Below are positions 26,455 to 38,288 of a DNA stretch of 64,000 bases, one piece after another. Every line of letters starts with the position of its first letter. The stretch's first letter is position 1. Below the pieces are notes generated by a model, which did no database searches, was not told the origin of the DNA, and worked only from the letters and a program-made list of their open reading frames with translations. A program made the translations under genes and the position numbers. This DNA comes from DATJKD01 sp963728295 (GTDB taxonomy: Bacteria > Pseudomonadota > Gammaproteobacteria > Steroidobacterales > Steroidobacteraceae), in NCBI GenBank assembly GCA_963728295.1, contig CAVSKB010000013.1, positions 1 to 64,000 of the forward strand, written 5' to 3'.

Positions 26455-29444
26455 AAGAAACGTCCGACTGCGCTCACCGGGTAGTAGGTCATCCCGATAT
26501 CCGGCTGCTCGTCGGTGACATTGTTTACGCCCGCGTAGAACGACAGACCATCGTCCAGCGAGTAGCGTGCGTAGAGATCATGTACTTCGTGCGCCGAGAA
26601 CTCGAGGTATCGCGATTCCATGATGTCTGGCTCGCCGGCCAGCTCCTCCGGTGAGACGCGATCGGTCTCGTCGAACCACGAGAACTCGTAGCTGAGGAGC
26701 AGCGGACCGCGTTCCCAGCCGAGGTTGAAGACGGCCTGCCATTCGGGCGCCTCGTCCTCACCGTCGATCGGGCCCTGGCCGAGATCCTCGTCGGGCGGCG
26801 CTCCGGGAAGATTGATGAAGGTCAGGTCCTCGAGCTTGTTGCCGAGCAGCCGGAAGGTGAACAGGCCGTAGTCCGAGCCCGTCAGTGCGCGCGAATTGAG
26901 CTGATATCTCACCTCGAAATCGTAGCCCTCGGTCGTGAACTTCGCGACGTTCAGCGGCTGCTGGACGAAGTCGATGACGCCGCCGACCCCCGGTTCGCGG
27001 GTCTGCAGGCCGCAGAAATCGTTGTCGAGCGTCGGCAGGTCCACGCACGTATCCGCGGCCGACTGCGGGCTCGCGGTGTTGATCGCATCGGTGAGCTCGA
27101 TGTCGTAGTAGTCGACGCTGAATTGCAGCCCACTGGCCCATCGCGGGCTGTATTTGAGTCCGATCGTGATTGACTCGGCCACTTCCTCTGTCAGGTCCGG
27201 ATTGCCAACCAGCGAGCCGGAAATGGCTGCGGAATTCGGATCCACGTAGGTCGTGGGGTCGACGCCGAGTGACGTGAGCAACGTCGCGCAGTTCGCCGCA
27301 CGGAACTCAGATACCCTCGTTCAAATTGCTGACGTCGCAGGGGTCGTCGATGGACTGGAAGGTCTGGCCGCCCGGGTCGAACAGCTCACCGATGTTTGGC
27401 GCACGCGTCGCCTCGGCGATCGTGCCGCTCAATACCAGGTCATAGACCGGTGCCCACGTGAGACCGGCCTTCCAGGTGGTCGCTGAGCCCGTGGTGCTGT
27501 AGTCGGAGTAACGGATCGCCCCGTCAACGCTGAGCACGTCGGCGAACGGCTTGTCCGCGAGCAGCGGAACGTTCAACTCGGCGAAGATCTCGGACACGTC
27601 GTACTTGCCGTCGGAGGGCAGTAGCACGTTGCCGAACGTGAGACCGGCCTGGTCCTCCGCGGCCGGAATGCTCTTGCTTTTCTCCTCGCGATATTCCACG
27701 CCTGCTGCCCAGCTGATGGGCCCCGCCGGCAGCTCGAACAGGCGAGAGGAGTCGCCGGTCAGGTACGCCGTGGCGACGAATTGCTCGATCTTCGAGAAGG
27801 CGAGGCTGTCGGTCATGATCCAGTCCCTGGCTTCCGGCGAGACCGCATTCGTGCCGAGAATGTTCACCGGCACGCAGCCGCTGTTGGGGCCGGGGGTGAA
27901 CGAGCCGGCCCAGGCGGCCCCGAGCAGCGGGTCGAAACCAAAGGACTCGGCGGTTGCCCGGCACCGCCGAGGGGTCGAGGTTCGAACGACAGACGACCGC
28001 GCCGGTGTCGGGGTCCACGACCGCATCGAGAGCGGCAGCAAACCGGTCGTTCAGCCGGTTGTTCGTCTGCAGGTTGTCCACCTCGGTAGAGCCGTAGACC
28101 AGCGATACCTCGTAGCGCGTGGTTGCGTCGAGGTCGCCCTCGATGCCGGCGACCACGCGTCTCGTGTCCCGCTCGATGTCTTCGCCCCGGATCCCCATGT
28201 CGAAGTGATCGCGGGACACGAACAGAAAGCCGTCGCCTTCGGAGGCCGCGGCGGCGGCGATGTTCGGCGGCGTATACGCGTAGTCGGGCTCCAGCAACAG
28301 GAAGAAATCGAACGATGGCTGGCCTTCGCTGAACGCCTTGGTCTTCGAGTACTTCAGATCGGCAAACAGCCGCGCCGCCGGGTTGATCTCGTAGGTGAGA
28401 AGCGCGTTGAACGTGTAGCGATCCTCGTCGGGCGTCAGGTCCCCGATGTATTGATCGAGCCGCGCGCCGTCGCCGCCCTGCGCATAGAAAGGCGGAATCG
28501 GCGCGATGAGGGGGTCGAGCGACAGGATCGGCAAGGCACCGAAGTCCCAGGGCTCATCGTCGCCGTTGAAGTCCTGGAGGTTGTCGAAGTCGGTGTAAAC
28601 GGCGCCCGCCGGGCCGCTGTCCCAGAAAACTGCATCGCGATACGGGATCTGGTCCGGCACATTCGGATCGTCGTCGAGCGCGTCATCATGGTTTTCGAGA
28701 AAGCTGGCGAGGCCGCCGCCACCCGCGAAGTCGCGGTCGTTGGCGCGCAGGCGCTTTTCCTTGCTGTACTCGAGCGCGACCGTGACGTTGCCGCGACCGT
28801 CGTCGACGTTCTGCCCGAGCACGCCGGAGAAGAGCACTGTGTCGGCGTCACCTTCTCCGGACGACGCCGTATTGAGCACGTACGTCGAATCCCTCGTAGT
28901 CGCGCCTCAGGATGAAGTTGACCACGCCGGAGACGCCGTCCGCTCCGTACAGTGCCGAGGCACCGCCCGTCTGGATGTCCACCCGTTCGAGCAGTGCGAA
29001 GGGGATCGTGTCCACGTCGACCGCCGCGGAGCCCGGCAAGCCGGCGACATGACGCCGTCCGTTCACGAGCACCAGCGTTCGGTCCTCGCCGAGATGGCGT
29101 AGATCGAGCAACGTGAGGCCGGTCCCGCCGATGAATGTGTTCGAGCCGGCGGCGTCGTTCTTGTCCGTCGAGGCGACGAGCGCCGGCAGCGTCTTGAGGT
29201 AGTCCGTGACGTCTGTGACGCCCGAGTTCTCGATCGCTTCGGCATCAACCGTCGTCACCGGATTTGAAACCGCCACCCCTGGCGTGACGATTCTGGATCC
29301 TGTAACTATTATCGACTCGAGAGGGCGCTCGGAGGCGGAATCGGGCGGATTCTGTGCCGACACCTGGCCGGATGCGAGGGCGAGCGCCGCTGCGGGAATG
29401 GCAAGGACGTGGGCATGCGATCGTCGCATTCGTTGGTCCATCAT
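26424..29444 (-). CDS. TonB-dependent outer-membrane receptor (first copy), frameshifted
   Basis: A receptor of about 1,005 residues spread over four frame segments. The signal ends LASGQVSAQ; a TonB box-like SIIVTGSRI follows, then a plug domain (VTTVDAEAIENSGVTDVTDY, LVLVNGRRHVAG, IERVDI-type segment LLERVDIQTGGASALYG, GVVNFILRR). The barrel runs through VTVALEYSKEKR, AAGVEYREEKSK, AIRYSDYSTTGS and GLKYSPRW to an aromatic-rich end. Breaks are near 28880, 27955 and 27305; at the last, one extra base in GGTATCTGAG accounts for the stop. The start at 29444 has GAGGAA upstream. It is the last gene of the leftward operon starting at 41250, so it probably imports the same substrate. The 135 bases between it and the glutamine synthetase gene may carry a separate promoter. 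Confidence 0.85.
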
Positions 29445-29579
29445 CCTGATGATTCCTCTAGACGACGGCACAGACTGGTCACGCCCGTCTGGGCGAATAC
29501 GCTCGCAATCATCGAACAAGATTAATATCAATGGCAGCGAATATCTGACGCGTCCGCGCAACAAAAACAGAAACAGGTC

Positions 29580-30974
29580 TCAGATCGCCCGAAGATACCA
29601 CTCGTAATCGCGATCGCTGATCTGCGCGTGGATGCGGTCGCATTCCTCGCGCCGGCAGGTGGCGTACAGCTTGTGGTAACGCTCGCCGAGATAGCGCGGC
29701 AGCACGTTTCCCGCCTCGAATGCGTCGAGCGCCGCTTCCCAGCGCAAGGGCAGCGAGACCGTTTCCTCGATCACCTCGCCCGGCGTCACCATCGGCGCCC
29801 GGCTCGCAGCGATTCGCGATCCCGTGATGGATGCCGGCCATGATGGCGGCCATCACGAGATAGGGATTGCCGTCGGCGCCGCCGGGCCGGTGCTCGATGC
29901 GCGTGTCCTCCGCGCGCGGACAACGGAATCCGCAGCGCCACGCCACGGTGATTGATGCCCCAGTTCGGCGTCATCGGCACGAAGAGACCCGGCCGGTAGC
30001 GCCGGTAGGCGTTCGCGGTCGGCGCGAAGATCGCCATCGACTCGCCCATCGTGGCCGCGAGACCGCCGACGGCGTGTCGGAGCGTGTCCGAGAACGGCCC
30101 GTCGGCGCACTGCCCGGCGAACACGTTGCGACCGGACTTGTCGATGAGGCTGACGTGCACGTGCAGGCTGCAGCCGGCCGCGTCCGCAAAGGGTTTGGCC
30201 ATGAAGCTCGCGCCGAGGCCGTGACGTCGCGCTACGGCCTTGACCGCGCGCTTGAGGAGCACTGCGTGATCGCAGGCGAGCTCCGCGTTCGGGACATGGT
30301 GGAGGTTGACCTCGAATTGTCCGGGCGAGAACTCCTTGAGCGTCGCCCCGGCCGGGATGTTCTGCGCCGCGCAGACCGAGTAGAGCTCCGCGAGAAAGGG
30401 GTCGACGTCCTCGACGTCCTCCATGCTGCCGTACTGCGGGTCCGTCCTGGGGCTTGCGCGTGCCGGGAATGCGCCCGACCTTCGGCGACGGGCGCTCGGC
30501 GTCGGCCTCGAGCAGGTAGAACTCGAGCTCGGTGGCGACGACCGCGGTCAGCCCCAGTTCCTGCAACGGCCGCATTGCATGCCGCAGTACCTGCCGCGGA
30601 TCCGCGAAGAACGGTTCGCCCGCCGCAGGTGTTCATCGCGAGCAGCACCTGGGCGGTCGGCACCTGCGCCCAGGGCACCGGCGCCAGCGAAGCCGGGTAC
30701 GGCCGTAGAGATCGACGTCGGGGTCGCCGTCGCGGCCGCCGTTGTCGATGCGCTCGAAGGTCTGACCCTTGCGTCGAGCAGCACGGTCGCGCCGCAGAAA
30801 TTGACGCCGCTCCTTGAAGGGCTTCGCGAACTCGCCGCGCATGACCCGCTTGCCGCGCAGTATGCCGAGCATGTCGGGCTGCAGCAGCTCGAGGACCTGC
30901 GTCGCGGGGTACCGCTCGAGGAACGCGCGCAGCTCTTGCTGCCCACCGGTCGGCGCTTTGTTCGTGTCGTTCAT
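29580..30974 (-). CDS. glutamine synthetase family protein (PuuA/GlnA-type), frameshifted
   Basis: About 464 residues after joining, close to the usual 450-470 of gamma-glutamylpolyamine synthetases. Motifs in order: ATELEFYLLE (metal-binding beta-strand), LKEFSPGQFEVNLHH, SFMAKPFADAAGCSLHVHVSL, APTANAYRRYRPGLF, PNWGINHRGVALRIP, and near the end GGADGNPYLVMAAIMAGIHHG. The reaction would be ATP-dependent gamma-glutamylation of an amine. True GlnA is less likely given the aldehyde dehydrogenase and PotFGHI neighbours. At least five frameshifts interrupt it (about 30800, 30700, 30600, 30440, 29940 and 29800). The start overlaps the enoyl-CoA hydratase stop as ATGA. Confidence 0.82.
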
Positions 30975-31812
30975 GTGGTTTTTCCCGATGTTCGTTGTCC
31001 GGTCCGCGCGCTCCGCCAGGCGATCGCGGCCTTGGCGCCGTCGCGCTTCAGGATCGCGTTGAATTCACGTGATTCGGCGGTTTCGGACGTCTCGATGATC
31101 ACGTCGAGCTCGAGCGCCTGCAGCAGCGCCTGCCGCATCCCGGCCACGTCCAGGCTGCGGTTGATCGCCTGCTTGGTGAGGCGAGACGGCGAGGCGATCG
31201 TTTGCGGCGATGCGCCGGCCGAGCTCGAATGCCTCGTCCATGAGCCGGTCGGACGGCACAACGCTGGCTCACGAGCCCCATCTGCAGCGCCTGCGCGGCG
31301 GGCAAGCGGTCCTCGCCGGTCAAGAGCAGCTGCTTCGCCCGCTTCGGGCCGGCGAGCCAGGGCAGCAGCATCGCGACGATCCCGCTGCCGAACCGCACCT
31401 CCGGCGCGCCGAACACGCAGTCGTCCGCGGCGATCGTCAGGTCGCAGGCGACCGCGAGCTCCATCGCGCTGCCGAGGCAGTAGCGGTGCACGGCGGCGAC
31501 GGTGACCTTCGGGCAGTCCCAGAACCGCATGATGATGCGAAAGTCGTTCTCGAGCGCGCGGCGTACCGCTAGCGCATCGGGCCGCTCCCTCGCCGCCGGT
31601 TTCCATGTCGAGATCGAATCCCGACGGAGAACGCGCGTCCGGCGCCGGCGAGGATCACGACGCGGACGTCCTCGTCGGCTTCGGCGGTGTCGAGCGCCCG
31701 GTGAAGCCCGTCGATCATCGGCGGCGTTGATCGCGTTGAGCTTCTCCGGCCGGTTCAGCGTGAGCACCGCCAGCGCATCGCGTCGTTCGTAGCCGATGAG
31801 ACCGTCGTGCAT
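30971..31812 (-). CDS. enoyl-CoA hydratase/isomerase (crotonase) family protein, frameshifted
   Basis: About 280 residues. The crotonase fold is visible in LAVLTLNRPEKLNAIN, VTVAAVHRYCLGSAMELAVACDL (oxyanion hole glycines), APEVRFGSGIVAMLLPWLAG and LTGEDRLPAAQALQMGLV; the C-terminal KQAINRSLDVAGMRQALLQ is in another frame. Breaks are near 31720, 31610 and 31270-31190. The reaction is hydration or isomerisation of an enoyl-CoA, which fits the acyl-CoA dehydrogenase and the CoA ligase of the same cluster. Its stop overlaps the glutamine synthetase start by four bases (ATGA). Confidence 0.82.
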
Positions 31813-31839
31813 GACCAACCCTGCGAGCTGCCGACGTGG

Positions 31840-33368
31840 CTACGGCTGCGACAGCCGGAACCACGCGGACTTCGTCTGCGTGTAGCTCTTGATGCTGTCG
31901 AAGCACTTGTCGCGTGCGTTGCCGGACTGCTTGTAGCCTCCGAAGGGCTGCGTCATGTCGCCCTCGTCGAATGAGTTGATCCAGATGACGCCGGCTTCGA
32001 TCTCGCGCACCAGCCGGAACGCCGTGTCCACGTCGCGTGTCCACACCCCGGCGGCGAGCCCGTAGATCGTGTCGTTGGCGATCGCGATCGCCTCATCGAC
32101 GCCGTCGAAGGGGATCACCGACGCGACGGGACCGAAGATTTCCTCGCGGGCGATCGTCATGTCGTTGCGCACGCCGGTGAAGAGAGTGGGACTCACGTAG
32201 GCGCCGGACTTCGAGACCTCGCGGCGCGCCGCCGCCGAACTGCAGCCGGGCGCCTTCGCGCTGCGCCCGCCTCGACCAGCCGAAGCACGCGCTGTTGGGC
32301 GTCCCGGGTCACGAGGGGGCCCATGTTCGTCGCCGGATCGAGCGGGTCGCCGGGCTGATACGCTTCCCGGCCCAGCGCAATGAAGCGCTCGACGAACTGG
32401 TCGTGGATCCGCCGCTCGACCAGCAGCCGCGAACCCGCGTTACAGACTTCGCCCATGTTGGAGAAGATGCCCTTGTAGGCGGCGGTGACCGCGCGATCGA
32501 GGTCCTGTACGTCGGCCATGAATACCTGCGGCGACTTGCCTCCGCATTCGAGCGCGACGCGCTTCATGTTCGACTGTCCGGCGTACTGAAGTATCAGCTT
32601 GCCGACCTCGGTCGAGCCGGTGAAGGTCACCTTCGCGACGTCGCCGTGCAGCGCGAGCGCCTTGCCCGCCACCTCGCCGAGGCCGTTTACGACGTTGAGC
32701 ACGCCCGGCGGTCCGCCGGCCTCGCTGAAGAGCTCCGCCAGCCGCAGGCAGCTCATCGGCGCCTGCTCGGCGGGTTTCAGCACCACCGTGTTTCCGGCCG
32801 CGAGCGCGGGTGCGATCTTCCAGGCCGCCATCAGCAGCGGATAGTTCCACGGCGAGATCGCGCCGACGACGCCGAGCGGCTCGCGCAGCACCATGTGCAT
32901 GACGCCTGCCTCGGTGGCGGTTACGGCACCCTCGATCTTGTCGATGCACTCGGCCATGAAGCGGATCGTGTCGATCACGGCCGGGAGGTCGCTCGCGACG
33001 ACGTCGCCGATCGGCTTTCCCATGTCGAGCGTCTCGAGCACGGCGAGAGACTCGGCGTCGCGATCGATCAGGTCTGCGAACCGGTAGAGCACCTCCATCC
33101 GTTGCCGCGGAGCGAGCCGCGACCACACGCCCGAGCGAAAGGCCTTCCTGGCGGCAGCGACCGCACGATCCACGTCCGCCTCGGTTCCCGCCGACATCTC
33201 GGCGAGCGGCTCGCCGGTGGCGGGATTGACCGTCGCAAAGCGACCACCACGGGCGGCATCGACGAATCGACCATCGATGAAGAGACGCGTTTCGATCCGC
33301 GGTCGCGCGGCCGCGGCAATCGCCTGCCATCGGGATCTGTCGTGCGCGGACAGTGCTGCAAGGCTCAT
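31840..33368 (-). CDS. aldehyde dehydrogenase (PuuC-like), one frameshift
   Basis: About 508 residues. Key ALDH sites are intact: ISPWNYPLLMAAWKIAPALA (cofactor site), FTGSTEVG, the general base E in ALECGGKSP and the nucleophile C in GEVCNAGSR. After a break near 32230-32260, the C-terminus resumes in another frame with EEIFGPVASVIPF, YGLAAGVWTRD and QPFGGYKQSGN. Closest in style to gamma-glutamyl-gamma-aminobutyraldehyde or aminoaldehyde dehydrogenases of putrescine use. Start taken at 33368, where ATG overlaps the stop of the ligase gene as ATGA. Confidence 0.88.
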
Positions 33369-35485
33369 ACGGCTTGCCTCATGTTTGGCTGATTCGTGCC
33401 GGCGCCTTGCCGGCGGATGATCAGCGCGTCGACGATCGTGCAACCGTCGGCGTGCACGATCACTGGGTTGAGGTCGATCTCGGCGACGGCATCGCCGAGC
33501 CCGGCGACGACGGCCGAGAAACGAGCTGCGGCGGCGCAGAAATCGTCGATAGCGGGCGCTCGACCGTGGCGGCGGCCGTCCAGCAGCGAGCGCAGCTTGA
33601 GGCGATCGAGCAGCCTCCGGGCCTCGGCGGCACCGAACGGCGGCAGGGCATACACGACGTCGGCGAGCGATTCCACGTGCACGCCGCCCAGACCGAGCAC
33701 GATCACGGGCCCGAACTGCTCGTCGCGGAACATGCCGAGCAGCATCTCCACGCCCGGCGCTGGGACCATCGGCGCGACGAGCACGCGCGGCCCGATGCGC
33801 GTCGCAAGATCCTGCCAGGCGTTCGTCACCGCCGTCTCGTCCGCGAGTGACAGGCGCACGCCGTCATGCTCGGTCTTGTGCTCGATGCCGCGCATCGCCG
33901 TCTTGAGCGCCACGGGCATGCCCAGCTCGCGTGCCGCCGCGCGCGCTTCGGCCGCGCTACCCACGATGCGCGAGGGATTCGCGGGCAAACCGAGCTCGCG
34001 AAGCAGTTGCAGCGCGTCGTGCTCGTCGAACCCCGATGCGGCGGCGATGCGGGCGCGCCCGCCGGCGAAGGCGGCCTCAGGCAGGTACGGCGCGGGCCCG
34101 GCTACCCGGGCCGAGGCGTCGCGGAAGTCGAGCAGGCACTTCACGCCGCGCAGGAAGGACGTCATGCCGTCCAGGACCGGAAAGCCGGCGCGGGTGGCGG
34201 CCACGACGAGCGGATCGGCGCCCGTGCCCTGCCGATTCGATACGAGGAACGCGGGTTTGCCCGACGCCGCGTGCCCGAGGCGCAGGTAATCGATGTAGCT
34301 GTCCTGGATCACGCCGCCGGATATCCGATCGTGCACGACGGCACCCAGCGCCGCATCGGAATCGGCCATGAGTGCCGCGAAGCACTGCTGCATCCCGACG
34401 TGATAATCCGGTCCGCCGGTGCTCCACGCGTCGAGCGGATTGACCGCCGGCAACCCCGGGTCGAGCAGAGACTCGAGCCGCGCCGTCGTCGCGGCGGAGA
34501 GCCGCGCGAGCGGCACGCCGGCATCGTGGGCAAGATCGATCAACAGCTGCCGCTCGCCGCCCGAGTCGTGCAGGCTTACGAGCCCGCCGGCGCCGGTCGC
34601 GTGCGGCTGCGCGAACATGATCAGCGCCGTCGCGAGCTGATCCATGTCGTCGACGCGCTGGACTCCGTAGCGGTCGAACAGGGCCTGGTAACTCGCATCC
34701 TCCCCGGCGATCGCACCCGAGTGCGAGACCGCGAGCTTTGCGGATAGCTCGGTGCGGCCGACCTTGAGCGCAACGACGGGGATCCGCCGCGCGCGCGCCT
34801 TGTCGAGCGCACGCAGCAGTCCCTGCGGATTGCGCGCGGTCTCCATGAACAGCCCGACCACGCGGGTAGAGGGCAGGTCGAGCGCAAAATCGAGGTAGTC
34901 GTCCATCGCGACCGCGAGCTCCTGGCCGGTGGAGACCACCAGGTTGAAGGCGATGCGCTCGTCGGTGTCGACGATGCCGCACATCCCGGAGCCGGAATGA
35001 CTGATGTAGGCGACGTTGCCGTCACGGCCGTGCGAGCGCGTCTGGAACCCGCATGCCCAGATACCGTCGTTGAAGTTGTAGAAACCCATGCCGTTCGCGC
35101 CGCAGACCAGCAGTCCCGACGCGCGGATTTTCGTCGCGATCCGCTCTTTGAGCGGCGGCTCGCGGTCGCCCGGGAGCACGAGCGAGGACATCAGCGTCGC
35201 GGCACGCGCGCCATGCGCAATCACTTCGTCGAGTGCGCTTTCGACCCGGGCGTCGCCGACGGTCAGGATCACGTGCTCCACGGCAGAGGGCAGCGCGGCG
35301 AGCGACGCGAAGCACGGCACGCCGCAGACGGAGGCGTAACCCGGGTTCACGGCGTACAGCGGCCCCGCGAAGCCGCCTTTCAGCAGGTTCTCGACGGTGG
35401 TGCGCCCGACGGTGCTGACGCGCTCGGTGGCCCCCAGCACCGCGATCGAGCGCGGCCGGAGCAGGGCGTCGAGCCGGTGCGGCAT
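33365..35485 (-). CDS. ADP-forming acyl-CoA synthetase (acetate-CoA ligase family)
   Basis: About 706 residues in one uninterrupted frame, rare in this part of the window. An N-terminal CoA-binding domain (LRPRSIAVLGATERVSTVG) is followed by succinyl-CoA-ligase-like domains with VAYISHSGSGMCGIVD and KLAVSHSGAIAGED (the histidine of the phosphotransfer type), and a C-terminal ATP-grasp domain (GMPVALKTAMRGIEHKTEHDGV, IVLGLGGVHVESL, AEIDLNPVIVHADG). The reaction is carboxylic acid + ATP + CoA to acyl-CoA + ADP + phosphate. The start is set at ATG 35485; the frame extends further but overlaps the GcvT-like gene. It probably activates the acid made by the neighbouring aldehyde dehydrogenase. Confidence 0.87.
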   Translation of the reverse strand: MPHRLDALLRPRSIAVLGATERVSTVGRTTVENLLKGGFAGPLYAVNPGYASVCGVPCFASLAALPSAVEHVILTVGDARVESALDEVIAHGARAATLMSSLVLPGDREPPLKERIATKIRASGLLVCGANGMGFYNFNDGIWACGFQTRSHGRDGNVAYISHSGSGMCGIVDTDERIAFNLVVSTGQELAVAMDDYLDFALDLPSTRVVGLFMETARNPQGLLRALDKARARRIPVVALKVGRTELSAKLAVSHSGAIAGEDASYQALFDRYGVQRVDDMDQLATALIMFAQPHATGAGGLVSLHDSGGERQLLIDLAHDAGVPLARLSAATTARLESLLDPGLPAVNPLDAWSTGGPDYHVGMQQCFAALMADSDAALGAVVHDRISGGVIQDSYIDYLRLGHAASGKPAFLVSNRQGTGADPLVVAATRAGFPVLDGMTSFLRGVKCLLDFRDASARVAGPAPYLPEAAFAGGRARIAAASGFDEHDALQLLRELGLPANPSRIVGSAAEARAAARELGMPVALKTAMRGIEHKTEHDGVRLSLADETAVTNAWQDLATRIGPRVLVAPMVPAPGVEMLLGMFRDEQFGPVIVLGLGGVHVESLADVVYALPPFGAAEARRLLDRLKLRSLLDGRRHGRAPAIDDFCAAAARFSAVVAGLGDAVAEIDLNPVIVHADGCTIVDALIIRRQGAGTNQPNMRQAV

Positions 35486-35511
35486 GTCGGCCACGCGAGC
35501 CCCCGGGACGC

Positions 35512-36702
35512 TCAGAAGTCGGCGGCTGGGACGGCGCGGCGGCGGGGCGGATCGAAGAATGCGCCTTCCACGACGCGACAGCGCGCCATCACGCGGGCCC
35601 ACTTGAGCTCGCGCTGGTAGTAGATCTCGGCCCAGAGCTCATCGCCCGGCCGTCCCCAGGGCATGTGCAGCGACGCGAGTGCGATGTTCGATTTTGCGGA
35701 TGGCGACCACTCCGCCGAGGTCACCGTTCCGACGACGTTCCTGCGGCTGTCGTAGACATACGAGGACTTCGCAGGCTTGTTGCCTTCGATGTCGAGCCGC
35801 ACGAAGCGGAAACGCGAGCCGCGCTTCTGTTCTTCGAGCAATGCGCGCCGGCCGTTGAAGAACGGCTTCTTGAAGTCGACCAGCCGGCCGAGGTCGAGCT
35901 CGAAGGGCGAGCGCGACCGGTCCAGCCTGACGGCGGAGTCCGCCGGGTGGAAATCGACACCCGCCTGGATGAACCCGGCCTCGATCCGCGACACCTCGAG
36001 CGCGTGCGTGCCCATCGGACGGATGCCGTGATCGGCGCCGGCGGCAAAAAGCTTGTCCCAGAGCTCGAGGGCCTGCGACGGCCCAATCCAGAGCTCGTAG
36101 CCAAGATCGCCGGTGAAGCCCGTGCGCGACACCATCAGCTCCGTTCCGGCAAACGGGAAGTACGTGATGCCGAACGGCGCCAGCTTCTCGACGCCGGTGC
36201 AGCCCATCTTCCTGAGCACGGCGCAGCTGGTCGGCCCCTGCAGCGCGAGCGCGGCCACCTCGTGCGTGTCCTCGACGATCGAGACGTCGAATCCGAGCGC
36301 GGAGCGCGACAGCCAGTCGAGCTGACGTTCCTGCGAGCAGAGGCGATAGTCGCCCTCGCGAAGGTGGAAGATCGTTCCGTCGTCGATGACCTGGCCGTTG
36401 TCGTCGCACCAGACGCAGTAGCCCACCTTGCCCGGCTTGATCTTGGCGACATCGCGGGTAACGAGGCGGTTCAGGAACGCCAGTGCATCCGGACCCGTGA
36501 TCCGGTGCTTGGTCATCGGTGTCAGGTCGAACACCGCGCAGGCGTTGCGGATGGCGGCGTACTCGAGCGCCTCGTCGAAGTACGCATCCGCAGTGGTGTA
36601 GTCCTTCCAGCGATGCCACTCGTTCAGGACGTTCAACTGCGACGTGCGCGGGTGGAAAGGCGTCGCGTAGACCGCCGTTCGGAAATGCTCCTTGTGTTTC
36701 AT
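35512..36702 (-). CDS. GcvT-like aminomethyltransferase / folate-binding protein
   Basis: A 396-residue intact protein of the T-protein/DMSP demethylase/dimethylglycine-oxidase superfamily. CAVFDLTPMTKHRITGPDAL, RLVTRDVAKIKPGKVGYC, SRTGFTGDLGYELWI and LGRLVDFKKPFFNG are family phrases, and DDGTIFHLREGDYRLC is the segment near the folate site. It would transfer a methyl or methylene group from an amine or sulfonium to tetrahydrofolate. Its ATG overlaps the stop of the upstream FAD oxidoreductase (ATGA at 36699-36702), and that pair suggests an oxidase-plus-folate-acceptor system. The exact substrate cannot be told. Confidence 0.85.
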   Translation of the reverse strand: MKHKEHFRTAVYATPFHPRTSQLNVLNEWHRWKDYTTADAYFDEALEYAAIRNACAVFDLTPMTKHRITGPDALAFLNRLVTRDVAKIKPGKVGYCVWCDDNGQVIDDGTIFHLREGDYRLCSQERQLDWLSRSALGFDVSIVEDTHEVAALALQGPTSCAVLRKMGCTGVEKLAPFGITYFPFAGTELMVSRTGFTGDLGYELWIGPSQALELWDKLFAAGADHGIRPMGTHALEVSRIEAGFIQAGVDFHPADSAVRLDRSRSPFELDLGRLVDFKKPFFNGRRALLEEQKRGSRFRFVRLDIEGNKPAKSSYVYDSRRNVVGTVTSAEWSPSAKSNIALASLHMPWGRPGDELWAEIYYQRELKWARVMARCRVVEGAFFDPPRRRAVPAADF

Positions 36703-38277
36703 GCCGCGCGCTCCACGCTCAACACCGCCTGGCGCCGCGTTCCTGCCGGCGGCACCCATGACGCCGCCCCCGGGGTGGCATCCCGCGCCGCAGAGATAGA
36801 GCCCGTTGACCGGCATCGCATACTGCGCCGCGCCCGGGACGGGGCGCAGCATCAGCATCTGGTCGAGCGCAAGCTCGGCATGGTGCCAGTGGCCGCCCGT
36901 GATCCCGAACTCGCGCTCGATGTCGAACGGAAGCAGCATCTCGGAAGCGACGATGCGCCGGCGCAGATCCATCGAATAACGGTCGAGGACCGCGAGCGTT
37001 CGCTCCAGGAACGCGGCACGCGCTTCCCCCGTATTCGCTCGCACGTCGTACGGCGCGTACTGCACGATGGCCGACAGCACGTGCCGGCCGTCGGGCGCGA
37101 GTGTGCGGTCGTGGGCGGTCGGGATCGTGATCTCGAGTGCGGGGTCCGGCGAGCATTCGCCGTACTTGGACGCGTCGTACGCGTGCTCGAGATAGGTGAG
37201 GTCCGGCGCGATAACGAGGCGCTCGCCGGCAAGTATCGGGTGGCAGGCGGGCGAACTCGGGCAGGCCATCGAGTGCGAGATGGAGCTTGGCCGCCGTTCC
37301 CCTGGAACGGAGATGCCGGATGCGATGCACGAACCCCGTGTCGAGATGGCGGGCGCCGAGCAGCGTGAGCAGAGTGCGCGCCGGATCCGCATTCGAAACG
37401 ACGGTGCCGGCCGCGATCGCCTCACCGCTCGCGAGCGCGACGCCGGAGACGCGGTCGCCCTCAAGCGTGATGCGCTCGACCGGGCTGCCAGTGCGCACCG
37501 TGGCGCCGTGCGCCCGGGCGGCGGCCGCGAGCGCATCGGTCACGGCACCCATGCCGCCTTCGGGCAGCCACGGCCGGTTGGCGGCATCTACGGACTGGCC
37601 GCTCAGCCGGTGCAGCAGCGCGAGCACGGAGTTGTTCGATCGCGGGCCCAGATTCGTGCCGAGCACGGCGTCCAGCGCCAGCGCACCCTTGAGCAGCGGG
37701 GTATCGAAGGTTTCCTCGAGCACGTCGAAGATGTTTATGCCCGCGATGCGCAGGAACTCGCGCATGTCGTCGCGGCCGAGACGGCGGATGTCGAGGCCGA
37801 GCATCGCCGCTGCCAATGGTGTCGGAGCGATCGCCGCCGCCGGATCCTGCGGCGGGCGGCGGTCGTGCTGCCTGGCGAGGATCCGCGCGAAGCGCAGCAT
37901 CCGGGCGTGATAGCCGGCGAAGCTGCGGCCCTGTCATCCGCGGATACGGTCCCCGATTCGAGCCGGCCGTCGTCGAGCACGAGGTGCTCGCCCTCGCGCG
38001 CGAGCGCGACGGTCTTCAGGTTCGAGCGCGCGGCCTTGAGCCCGTGCGCAGCGAGGTCGAGCTCGCGCCGCACCGCCGGCGTCGAGCAGATACAGCAGGT
38101 GCGCAGCCGGCAGACACGCGATACCCCGGCGCGAACTCGCGCGTCACGGCGGCGCCGCCGACGCGATCCGCAGCCTCGAGCACCACGACTTCGCGCCCCG
38201 CACTTCGCGAGATATGCCGCGCAGGCGAGCCCGTTGTGCCCGCCGCCGATGACGACGATGCGATTGCGGTCAGTCAT
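36699..38277 (-). CDS. phytoene-desaturase-like FAD oxidoreductase, frameshifted (copy 1)
   Basis: About 525 residues. The FAD-binding start is IVVIGGGHNGLACAAYLAKCG (GxGxxG variant). The middle includes GAVTDALAAAARAHGATVRTG-type sequence and VVSNADPARTLLTLLG. The C-terminus has LYLCGAGCHPGGGVMGAAGRNAA, the second FAD contact characteristic of the PYROXD2/phytoene-dehydrogenase-like group. Breaks occur near 38190, 37930, 37260 and 36733; correcting the last gives a tail ending SVERAA and a TGA that overlaps the GcvT-like ATG. Members oxidise amines or carotenoid-like chains; here the operon argues for an amine. Confidence 0.8.
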
Positions 38278-38288
38278 CCTGCCAGCCC

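Noticed and set aside
35512..37536. Apparent fusion of an FAD oxidoreductase C-terminus with the GcvT-like protein in one continuous frame
   Set aside because: A single-base error near 36733 hides the real stop; correcting it gives a normal tail and a TGA that overlaps the GcvT-like ATG.
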